DNA of 64,000 nt from Chondrosia reniformis (Eukaryota > Porifera > Demospongiae > Chondrillida > Chondrillidae): positions 2,482,501 to 2,546,500 of the forward strand of contig OX359192.1 of NCBI GenBank assembly GCA_947172415.1, written 5' to 3'. The notes beneath the pieces are model-generated. The model saw only the letters and a list, made by a program, of their open reading frames with translations. It was not told where the DNA came from and made no database searches. The translations under genes and the position numbers were made by a program. This document shows, piece by piece, positions 1 to 10,155 of the stretch (its first letter is position 1; each line of letters begins with the position of its first letter).

Positions 1-501
1 ACCTAGTAATATATTGTAAAGGGTCTTTTTCCCTTCAGAGTCATATATACTTCCTCATCTCCTAACTACCACCAATATGGGCTTTCACTATATTCTGTAA
101 TTCTATATTTAACTATCGCAACATCTACGTATATCCAATATCTAAGTAAAAGGAAAAATGAAAACTTACTTCAAAAGTGTACTATCTGTGGTCTGTGGGA
201 TGTGATGATTTAGCTCAACAACTGGACTCTCTAATTGAGGCTAAACAAACATTAAGGATCTACAACACCTTGGCAACATATTCCTAGCACCAAATCACAT
301 AAGCAATGTGCAATGAGTCAAATTACTGTCTAGACAACACCTACCAAATTTCAAACAAGACAAAGCCTAAATTTGCAACTTATAAACTTGGTAGAACATG
401 GTTTGATTATCACTTCGATTAGTCATGTATGTACATATATATGCTTCCTATAAGAAACATCTGGTAATTATGTGGTAAGGCAATCGTTTGCAAAAGGATA
501 C

Positions 502-3500
502 CATATACATATGAATTCCATTTCCAGTGACCACTGTAGAGCTGTGACTGGTTGGCTGCGCGTAGCTAGTAGCTGGTTGTCCTCTGTTGTGAAGAAAGAT
601 GTGGTCACTGTATATGTCTTGCGAGGGTATTCCCCCTTCTGTTTGGGGGAGAACAGGCATGGAACCTCCATGTGAGGAGCTGATCTTAACCCTAGCTTCC
701 TGCATCTATTGGACAAGAAAACAAGCAGTTGCAGAACTACAGATAAACATACACGTACGTACGTATAACCACAAGTGTTTACGAAAACACATGTATGCAT
801 AATAACTCCAAGAATGTAACATGTCTGTTATCTCCATGCAGACATTATGATGGTTGTTACCATACAGGCAAATAGATTGATGTTTGCCAGTTGGTAGACA
901 CACAGAAAGGCTGACAGCTTGAGATACATATTTCACTCTTACAAACTTGCACATTTAATAAGACCCCATATATAAAAGCCCTACAAAGTGGCCACTAATT
1001 TGAGTGCAATGCAATAAGTTTTTTTAAAGTTAAATTAATTGTTCCTTTCTTTACTTCTGATAGTGTTCAATTATACACACATACTTTTTCCTGGTAGCCC
1101 AAGGTTGTTATACATAAAGAACACACCACATGTATGCATACGTATGCACACATGTACATATAGACAAAGTTAATATTTCATATTTCTGAACAGAAGTCCA
1201 CAAAGTCCTGATATTCAGCTGCAGTTTATAAGCTGTGAGTTGTGGAGTGTTTCACTTGTGGTGGATAAATAAGTGAAGGCAGTCATCCAAAATATGTATG
1301 AAAATGCATATACATACAATAAACTTTAGGATTCTAATAAAATTATACTACTTGCCTTCAATGTACATTAATTTCATTATACCTACCATAAATGAAGTAT
1401 GTATGTAGGTTATGAATAGACAGTAATTGTTATGGAAGAATTGTGCTATATATGGATGCTATTGACATTATTAAATACGTAGCTATAATTATAAATTTCA
1501 ATTGACATTAATTTAACTTGGGTAGAAAACAAGTAGGCAACCTCTACGCATGACTAATGATCATCATAAAATTTAAAGCTCACCATAACAAAATCAGAAT
1601 GTGATTTCATCATAAGTTTCACAATTAGTATTATTCATGTTAATACATATTCAGTGCTCCCCCTCTCATTCATGGATGTTGTCACAAATACTACAACCCA
1701 TTTTAACATATTTGTATCCAGGTAAACACTACATTGCCGAACAGCATATGACACTTACAAGAACAACACAAGCACTAACAAATTAAATAAGTGATAGAAT
1801 GTACCAGGAAACCAGGAAATTTGGAGCTGACAAGAAAATTTACATAGCTGGTACACACAAAGGTCTTCACACTATGAAACAGACAATTAGTCTGTAGCAG
1901 GGAACACCTCAATTGATAGTATAGTTCAAGCAAAACAAGCTTTCCAAATCAGAAGCCAACAGAACAGCTTATCAAATGACCCAGTACAAATGGATTAAAC
2001 CAGCCATGTGGCACAAGAGTAAACAAATATCACCTTAATAGGAATTAAGCGTATTAAACGGATTAAAAGCAATATTATGTAATGCGTTTGACTATGAAAT
2101 TAATATAAACAGTTGACAGTGTTTACATCTTAATATCAAAAACATTAGTCAGTAAATATGCATGGCTGTCACTTTGATAAATTTTTTAAATACCTAAGGG
2201 TACAATGTACATGCTCCCAAACGTTAATGAAAGTACAAATGTATCATGTTTCATATCACTAAGAAGCTATCATTTATTTCCCTTACAAAAACAGAAATCT
2301 TTGTAAAAAGTAGCTAATATATATGTAGTGTAGTCCTAACTAGCTATAACCTATGCCCAACATAAATGAAATGACTACGGTATTTCTACATATGCTAAAC
2401 TGGAATAGGTAGAAAGTGTATGCATTACATCCTGTGGTTGATGGTGGCCAGCGACCCATTGGTTAAGATGGCCCCTCCCACTGGAAATGGGTTGGGTCTT
2501 GATTATCAGCTTGTCTGATGAAGTGAATCACCACTAATTAAGAATGTAAACTGAATATTTGTTGTAGTTAGCTTAGGAGGGAGAGCATGAGGGAGGCATT
2601 GCTGTGGCAACTGGTGGTCATAACCAGCTGTCCTGGGTTCAATTCCCAGCAATTGCTTCTTTCGTGTTTTTCCTTCTTTATGATGTTTCATTGATTATTA
2701 CTTGTGGTTTGATTATCACATTGATTATTCATATAAAGTAACTGTATAATGAATATATCTTTGTACATATGTATACGTATATCTAAAGCCTGTCTATGGC
2801 TCGACCATCTCTTTGAATGGCTAGGGGGAGACTCTGGTTCACATCAAGTGAACTTTGGTTCTGCCCATTAGCTCATTGCACTCCTCAGGTGACATGAGTG
2901 GGCTGGGGTAATAAATATCCAGAGTTGATAGATGATAACATACGTACATGTACACCTCAACATTACACAGCAATTATTATAGAATGTATACATAATATAT
3001 AGAAAGTATGTATATACACCTAATAATTTATAGAAACCCTGCAAGCTATACATTATGTGGTTTCCAGACAGCACAACCACACAACAGTAAGGATGCAGTC
3101 AGATGGCCCAACTATGTATCTATGTAGGTCTGTATATATGCTAAGATAGGAAGTAAGGATGCAGTCAGATGGCCCAACTATGTATCTATGTAGGTCTGAA
3201 TATATGCTAAGATAGGAAGTAAGGATGCAGTCAGATGGCCCAACTATGTATCTATGTAGGTCTGTATGTATGCTAAGATAGGAAGTAAGGATGCAGTCAG
3301 ATGGCCCAACTATGTATCTATGTAGGTCTGTATATAATCTAAGATAGGATGCAGTCAGATGGCCCAACTATGTATCTATGTAGGTCTGTATGTATGCTAA
3401 GATAGGAAGTAAGGATGCAGTTAGTGATTTCCCTGCAGAGTAGTAAACTTAATTAGTAATTAGCATGTCTGTGTGTTGTAAGACTGTAGAGCTACTGGAT

Positions 3501-6500
3501 AAAACCAGCAGGTGGTTGGGAATTTAACAACTGCTTTTTTACTATAAAATGTAGAGTACATTTTCCACTTGAAGGAAAACCATTATTACTTAGCTGTAGC
3601 AATTACAAAGAAATGCAAAAGAACCACCAATTACTAACTATTCAGAGATTGCATCATACGCTAAAACTGATAAATCACTCTAAACCGGACACTATTCACA
3701 CATAACAGGAGCATGAGTATTATGTACCTGGCATTTACTAACCCATTCAAAAAGAGCTATACAGCTATTTAAAATATTCAACCTTATCTTGGAAGGGTAT
3801 GCTTTACAGAGTTCAAAGTTCAACTATATTGACACAATGCAAAGAGGTCATACCATTCACTTAGTGGGGCTAAGCAAGCAGTTACAACATCAAACAAGTT
3901 GAGATCACACATTAACCCCTCTGTGATACACTAGGCCCCTTGTACTGTACTGCACCCTGTACATATAGTGTATCCATATCATGTTCTTAAGAACCACGGA
4001 TAGATCTTCTGAAAGTTTGACGAAGTTTGAAGAAATCCTTATTCTATTAACCCCACGATAGATAATAAATACATACTAGATGCAGGACACGAGATTGCAT
4101 ATATGCACATACTTACTATAGAAGATGAGACAAAGGCTATGATGCATGGAGAATTAACATGATTATTAAGCCATACACTGTTGTGTTGACTAACTTCAAT
4201 ATACAGAACACCTATAATGACACCTTGCCATATATGGCAACTCATGGGCCCAGCATAGTGGTTGTACAGTGTGTACATCACTGTAATGAACATTCTTACA
4301 CTTGTATGTACATACATATGCAGATCAACTAGTCACTTATGTACGTACATAGATCACCTGACACTGTGTGAACCCCACAATTTAAATGAACAGATTGTAA
4401 CACTTGATTAAGTAGTACCATCTTAGCACTTGATTACCTCAGCATACCAGCAATGTGCAGTGCACACTAGCAATGTGCAGTACACACCAGCAATGTGCAG
4501 TACACACTAGCAATGTGCAGTACACACCAGCAATGTGCAGTACACACCAGCAATGTGCAGTACACACCAGCAATGTGTAGTATACACTAGCAATGTGCAG
4601 TACACACCAGCAATGTGCAGTACACACCAGCAATGTGCAGTACCAGCAATGTGCAGTACACACCAGCAATGTGCAGTACCAGCAATGTGCAGTACACACC
4701 AGCAATGTGCAGTACCAGCAATGTGCAGTACACACCAGCAATGTGCAGTACACACCAGCAATGTGCAGTACACACCAGCAATGTGCAGCACACACCAGCA
4801 ATGTGCAGTACCAGCAATGTGCAGTACCAGCAATGTGCAGTACACACCAGCAATGTGCAGTACCAGCAATGTGCAGTACCAGCAATGTGCAGTACACACC
4901 AGCAATGTGCAGTACACACCAGCAATGTGCAGTACCAGCAATGTGCAGTACACACCAGCAATGTGCAGTACCAGCAATGTGCAGTACACACCAGCAATGT
5001 GCAGTACACACCAGCAATGTGCAGTACACACCAGCAATGTGCAGCACACACCAGCAATGTGCAGTACCAGCAATGTGCAGTACCAGCAATGTGCAGTACA
5101 CACCAGCAATGTGCAGTACCAGCAATGTGCAGTACACACCAGCAATGTGCAGTACCAGCAATGTGCAGTACACACCAGCAATGTGCAGTACACACCAGCA
5201 ATGTGCAGTACACACCAGCAATGTGCAGTACACACCAGCAATGTACAGTACACACCAGCAATGTGCAGTACACACCAGCAATGTGCAGTACACACCAGCA
5301 ATGTGCAGTACACACCAGCAATGTGCAGCACACACCAGCAATGTGCAGTACACACCAGCAACGTGCAGTACACACCAGCAATGTGCAGCACACACCAGCA
5401 ATGTGCAGTACACACCAGCAATGTGCAGTATACACCAGCAATGTGCAGTACCAGCAATGTGCAGTACACACCAGCAATGTGCAGTACACACCAGCAATGT
5501 GCAGTATACACCAGCAATGTGCAGTATACACCAGCAATGTGCAGTATACACCAGCAATGTGCAGTATACACTAGCAATGTACAGTGTACAACATAAACCC
5601 TTAAAAATGTATAAGTATAATTCAATGTTCCAAACAGCTATTCAGCATACATATGTACTATATGGTACATCTGTAATTACTTTCATTATCCTATTGTAAC
5701 TGAATTAATGGGCACATACACATACAAGGGCTACAGAACTACACAATACGACAATCACTTACTTAACGTACACAACCTCATGTATGTACATATATATTAT
5801 AAATATACGATAAAATTGTAGGTTTCAGTATGACCTGGTTGAATGGATACTGCTGCAAACTTCTATATAACACATATGCATGGCTTAATACTTGTAAACA
5901 ACTTCATGTTCTTGGTATTGCCACATACGTATATCAAACTATCTAGAGACCATTCAGTGCACAAGTGCATGAAATAAGGAATCTCATCGGCCTGCCAGTT
6001 GAAAGAGGGATTTCAGTTGACAAGTGCTACCCAACTACAAAGCCCACCAACCATCTGTGTCCGTGTATGGTAACTGATCCATGAAACAGGATCCCGCAAT
6101 CAACATTATAAGAAACAACATGCTAAATTTGATAGCCTCTTGGATGCTTCTATTAAATGTTTTAAATGTTTAAAAATAATTCTCTTAAATGTTTAAAATA
6201 ATTCTCTTAAATGTTAAAATACATTCCGTGATAGGAGTGGTCACGAATAAACTTTGTTATAAATCAATCACTTAATCTATCAGTGACATTTATTGATTGG
6301 AAGGTACAAAGACACCATGCCATTATAGCCCGTCTCTTAAATGACCAATTATACTAAATAAATGTTTGACTAGAGAGCTACTTCTACTCACTACGGGATG
6401 GTGATTGGTGTGTGAAAGCTTTGGTGTACACGAAAGCTCACTTGAGTGATGATTTTCATGGATTCGTTGAAATGTCTAAAGTCTTCTTCTCCTCTTTGCT

Positions 6501-6609
6501 GAATTGCTTTTATTTTGTCGGCAAACTTCCTAGGAGTACTCTTGGGTCGTTTCATGTCGGACGACGAGCCGGCGGTCCTACTTCTTTGTCGACTACCTAT
6601 TTGGCTCAT
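502..6609 (-). CDS. CRTC/TORC-like CREB coactivator, first two exons (partial)
   Basis: Exon 1 is 6609..6442 and exon 2 is 705..502; both junctions are phase 0 (donor CAA|GTGAGC, acceptor CCAATAG|ATG). The gene continues beyond the left window edge. Exon 1 encodes a basic, serine-rich start followed by TPRKFADKIKAIQQRGEEDF, then FNESMK. This matches the pattern of the CRTC CREB-binding N-terminus (PRKF.EKI....Q...E...F.E.M). Exon 2 gives AR...SSSHGGSMPVLPQTEGG, comparable to the GGSLPNVNQIG stretch that follows in animal CRTCs. CRTCs are cAMP/calcium-controlled coactivators that shuttle between cytoplasm and nucleus and bind CREB bZIP factors. The fit of two exons in the right order and phase is the main support. 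The family call is by eye, and the intron of 5.7 kb is far longer than its neighbours'. Confidence 0.5.
2577..2700 (+). mobile_element. tRNA-derived SINE-like element
   Basis: A box-like TGGCAACTGGTGG near 2,604 is followed by a near-consensus RNA polymerase III B box GGTTCAATTCC at 2,636-2,646, then a T-rich tail. A diverged relative lies at about 10,868-10,990 inside DDX49 intron 1 (shared GAGGGA..CAT GA, GCATTGCTG, CTGTCCTGGGT, ACTTCTTT.GTGTTTT). Two dispersed copies argue for a mobile element rather than a single tRNA gene. Confidence 0.5.
2790..2925. repeat. Solo copy of the THAP-element terminal repeat
   Basis: GAGACTCTGGTTCACATCAAGTGAACTTTGG and GGGGTAATAAATATCCAGAGTT match 9,170-9,310 in reverse complement. 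Confidence 0.6.
3088..3422. repeat. 66-bp tandem repeat, about five copies
   Basis: The unit begins GGATGCAGTCAGATGGCCCA and recurs at 3,091, 3,157, 3,223, 3,289 and 3,347, with a final partial copy at 3,413. Period is 66 bp except one 58-bp copy that lost 8 bases before 3,347. Copies differ by single bases only (for example TATATATGC versus TATGTATGC), so the array is young. There is no spacer diversity, so this is not a CRISPR array. Confidence 0.9.
4439..5590. repeat. Minisatellite of 20-bp and 16-bp units
   Basis: About 60 head-to-tail copies of CCAGCAATGTGCAGTA with or without the extra CACA, giving 20-bp and 16-bp variants in an irregular order. Rare variants carry CAGCACACA, CAGTATACA or ACGTGCAG. 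Edge copies are the most diverged (TACACTAGCAATG), the usual sign of unequal exchange acting in the middle. The unit has no stop codon in most frames, so long open frames appear on both strands; they are artefacts. Confidence 0.95.
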
Positions 6610-6845
6610 TCCGTATCAATCGAACTGTCTTGGGATGAAAAAAACTGAATGAAGACTATCGAATTTTCTAGACTCTGTTCTAAGATAATAGATACACGTC
6701 AAATCCTACTATGGTACAAAATTTGGTGCCATTTTTGGTCTAATGCTGCCAATCTTCTCCTATGTGGGACTTCCCACCGGAAGACATTATTACTCTACAT
6801 TCCCGTCAGTTTACGTTGTTTTTCGTTTGTGCTGGAGCTGAAGGG
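6610..6845. promoter_or_regulatory. Divergent promoter gap between CRTC-like gene and NR2C2AP
   Basis: 236 bases separate two start codons that face away from each other, so both promoters and 5' UTRs must fit here. No TATA box is evident at a useful distance. This is inference from gene layout. Confidence 0.5.
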
Positions 6846-8440
6846 ATGACGGATGAGCCCCTGATAGTTAGCAATGATGGAGAGCTTAGCTGTAAATTAA
6901 AGTATGCTAAAATCACTTTATTTTTTATTTGAAGTACACTTGTTCATCAGCAGCACTTATTATTAATCAAAGTAGGGTTTGATTAATAATAAGTGTTGCT
7001 GATGCTCAAATCTTAACCAATTCAATTATTTATTTATTTTTATCTTTACAAAACACTTGACTTGAATAACTTTCCTATTATTTTCTTTATATTTTATTCA
7101 CTGCCTAGTAGATTAATGGCCTTCCCAGGCTAACCTATAGGATGTATTGCTATGTACATAGGTAGGTTAATTGGAGTGCCATTTTACTTATCGACTTTTG
7201 TGTAGAGTAAGTTCAGTACTGAACAGAGATGTAAAGCAGTTTGGAAAGAAATACATGTTTGACTCTGATGATGAGACTTGTTGGAATTCTGATCAAGTGA
7301 GAGCCATTGTTAGTAATGAAGTGAAGACTGTATATAGGTGAAACGATTAATATCTTATAGTGCTATTCCACTGACGAGCATACTACTGCATGTAGATGGT
7401 AAACCAAATTCTACCACTTTTCTGGGATTGAAAGTTTATAAATGACAACCAGTGGTAGCTCCCAATCACCCAAACAAGATGAAAGAACCACATGCAGACA
7501 GCTGTTTTACTTTTGCATGAACCAGTCGGCTATTTTGGTGTACTGACAGTTGATTGGATGATAGCCAGCATCACAAGTAGAAGGCTTGCAGTTACAAATC
7601 AGTAGCTACAGGCTACAGACAATTTGTGACTGATTGTCCTACAAGCGAGAGGAGTTTATTGCACTCTTCTGCACCACTTTATTCCCCAGTAAACTGGTAG
7701 ACCTTTAGTCTGTACTATCTGCAGTAGTGTCTGCTAATCACCAGTGATCAGTGCAATATCACTCAGCATTAATCATTATTTGACATACCATATACTAGTA
7801 AGGTACTAGGTCTGCAATAAACTCATACTATGCACTGGTTGTCAGTATTTATATGTATGTGGATCTGTGTGTAGGGTTCTCCCCAATTTGTGCTACTTGA
7901 GTTCCCGCAGGACGTGTGTGTCACAAGAATGGACATCAGGTTTCAAGGGGGCTTTGCTGGTAATGACTCTGTTCTCTTTGGAGGTAGCAGCGAGATAACA
8001 CTTGAAGAAGTAGCACAGTTTTTCCCTAAAGATTCCAACTCACTACAAATATCCTTTTAAGCTAGCCTCAGGAGTACGTTTGTTTGGTCCAGGGCAGGCT
8101 GGAAAATATGCCTATTGCCTAGGATATCATGGAAAATATATATGCATTACCACCCAGGATGACTTGAGTGGTATGTGATATAATGTATGATGTCTTTTGC
8201 TTTGATGTCAGGTTGCCCAGGCTTCAAGTGCACATATAGCCTGTTAAACCTTATAACTGTCCCTTTGGATACATATACGTATGTATCCAAATGATTTGAA
8301 CAAAACCTTAACTGGTCCAATCTTTTAGTTTGGACAACAGCAAGCCCAACAGACTATACAAGATACAGTTTAACAACAGTTCTGATTTTTTTGGAAGAAT
8401 AATCATTTATTCCTTACAATTATTTGGCTACAAAAGCTAA
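6846..8440 (+). CDS. NR2C2AP: NR2C2AP (TRA16) homologue, discoidin-like fold
   Basis: Four exons: 6846..6891, 7208..7296, 7875..8048 and 8336..8440, summing to 414 bases, 137 residues; human NR2C2AP is 139. Diagnostic blocks are SSVLNRDVKQFGKKYMFD, DDETCWNSDQG, QFVLLEFPQ, RFQGGF, SLQ and DFFGRIIIYSLQLFG, all in family order. The protein is a small nuclear partner described for the receptor TR4/NR2C2. Exon 3 to exon 4 only joins in frame if the intron starts ATATCCTTTT at 8,049 and ends AC at 8,335, the signature of a U12-type AT-AC intron. The start codon lies 237 bp from the divergent CRTC-like start. The gene is convergent with the SNX gene, whose stop is 235 bp away. Confidence 0.88.
6945..7004. 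repeat. Perfect-arm hairpin in NR2C2AP intron 1
   Basis: CATCAGCAGCACTTATTATT... at 6,945-6,971 is repeated as its reverse complement at 6,978-7,004 with a 6-base loop GTAGGG. One base differs between the arms (CAGCAC/GTGTTG). Probably a small foldback or MITE. Confidence 0.8.
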
Positions 8441-8674
8441 CTCGCAATATTTTGTTAAATTTGTAGGGGAAAATGTTATATTTACAGAGATAATTGTAAT
8501 CTATTGTATGAAAAGTTCAAAGTAATGGTAAAGTTTAAAAATATTTTAATGCACCAAAATTATAAAATGTAAACTTTGGAACTGAAAATCCTACTATAGA
8601 TGTGGCCCAATTGCAAACAAATTACTAATTCAAATCTTGGCTACAAAGGTATGCATCTGTACATTTCAAATGCT

Positions 8675-10088
8675 TTATTGTGTATCCTTGCAATTTAAGG
8701 ATGTGGAACAGCTGTGTCCCATAGCTAGCAGTACACCTGCCACAACTGTACTCCTAGAAGTGAGATGCACCCTCGGTACATCTGGTCCATCTACTAACTT
8801 GCCTTCCTCTACAGCATCAAGTTCCTCTACCTGTAGCTCATTACATGGATTATACGAGAATACACATGGACTAATCTGACGAGGGCTTTTGGATGTTTTC
8901 CCAGTTGGCATTTTAAATTGTAAAAAATCACAGAGAGTTGCTTGTGCAGCAGGTATATCAAGTAAAGTCTAAAAAATATATATAAAAGAACATATTTAAA
9001 GTGTGAGCAACAAAGTTTAATGTGAGGACGTTCCATAAAACTGGACTAAACAGACAAATGTAGCAACCGATATAACTGATAACTTTTACTGGCCGATCAG
9101 TGATAATAATGGAAAAATAGGGGAACTCTAAGATCTAAATCCGATCTTAAACCATTGATATACATACGTATCATCATCTTTGAACTCTGGATATTACCCC
9201 TGCCCACTCATGTCCCCTGAGGGGCACAATGAACTAATGGGTGGAACTGAAGTTCACTTGATGGGAACCAGAGTCTCCTCCTAGTCACTCAAAAAGATGA
9301 TCGAGTCAAAGACAGCTGTTTCGTCCTTATTAGGACACACTAGTATGGCATACGATGGAAGTTTAATATCCAGAGTTTAATGATGATGATATAGTCCACA
9401 TTACTGGTTCAGTTGGTGCATACACACATAAAGGCTGGTGCATTAAACGGCTCTCTGAGAACCTACCCTAGTATAGTCTTGTAACTGCTTTCTTCTCTGC
9501 TCAATTAGTTGACTTGTTTTCTTTTTTAGCACATGTTTGCCAGGAAAAGGAGGGACATTGGGCAAAATCTTACGTATTGTTCTGTGAAGAGCTAGAAATT
9601 CACTATATCGCCTTTTTACAGTAACAGCACCAGAACTAGTGACAAATTCTACATAAAAAACCTACGAAGAGATAAGCATATGGAACACACTTTGTAGCAC
9701 AACCTATAACGCCTATACAGCAAGAAAAATGAAAGTTTAAACTGTTACTTGTAAATCATAAATAATACAGGGAGACCTTCCTAAGTAAGCTGAAATGCCA
9801 CTTTCTCGGAACAGTAAAAACAAAAACTACTCCAGTAACCTGAATACCCTGTAAATTGAGCATTTGAAATGGTCCCAAGGGTACAGAAGTCTCACTGTTA
9901 CAAACTCTATGACAATACACTGCATAAAAGTGTTATTGTCAACCTTAAGAAAACTGGGGCTACAGTATTGTCTACCCGGTTACGGAACAACCATTATATC
10001 TTACTGTATATCCAGTATCTAATGCTTCAGCGGTAGGTATTGCAACCGATTTAATGACTTTTAATTGACGACTGCCAGACTGAGCCAT
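8675..10088 (-). CDS. PX-domain sorting nexin, SNX22/SNX24 type
   Basis: Exons 10088..10005, 9661..9467 and 8968..8675, all phase 0, give 190 residues (human SNX22 is about 190, SNX24 about 170). The PX domain reads GYTVFYVEFVTSSGAVTVKR followed by RYSEFLALHRTIRKILP, then PPFPGKHV and LIEQRRKQLQDY, with the RRYSEF and PxFPxK phosphoinositide-binding features intact. The short C-terminal extension (SPCVFSYNP and STVVAGVLL) resembles SNX22's VLSFHVDPY and NVVVNGVL. The likely role is binding PtdIns3P on endosomal membranes. The start codon is only 67 bases from the divergent DDX49 start. The TAA stop is embedded in an AATAAA polyadenylation signal. Confidence 0.82.
9170..9310. repeat. Solo copy of the THAP-element terminal repeat
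   Basis: Contains AACTCTGGATATTACCCCTG and CACTTGATGGGAACCAGAGT; it is the reverse complement of about 2,790-2,920 and related to 21,541-21,640. It sits in an SNX intron. Confidence 0.6.
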
Positions 10089-10155
10089 TCATCTTTCATT
10101 TGCATCCAAGTCGTCCTCACTTGGGGAATTCACCTAGTCACGTGTTAAAAATAAA
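10089..10155. promoter_or_regulatory. 67-bp bidirectional promoter, SNX22/24-like and DDX49
   Basis: Only 67 bases separate the two divergent ATGs. The gap includes the CACGTG palindrome at about 10,139-10,144 and no TATA box. Transcription start sites may lie inside the neighbours' 5' UTRs. Confidence 0.6.

Larger units (their letters stand above)
706..6441. other. Long repeat-filled intron of the CRTC-like gene
   Basis: No convincing exon was found here on either strand. The stretch is AT-rich with many TACGTA/CATATG-type words and contains a tRNA-derived SINE (about 2,575-2,700), a palindromic repeat copy (about 2,790-2,900), a 66-bp tandem array (3,088-3,422) and a large minisatellite (4,439-5,590). 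A fragment near 4,009-4,055 matches the repeat inserted in DDX49 intron 2 (11,600-11,650). Confidence 0.5.

Noticed and set aside
3053-3367. 104-codon minus-strand open frame
   Set aside because: It is the tandem repeat translated; the repeated peptide has no family resemblance.
3088-3422. Possible CRISPR array
   Set aside because: The 66-bp units are contiguous and nearly identical with no variable spacers, in a eukaryotic genome.
4439-5699. Five overlapping open frames of 316-372 codons on both strands
   Set aside because: They are translations of the 20/16-bp minisatellite, which lacks stops in most frames; no non-repeat coding signal.
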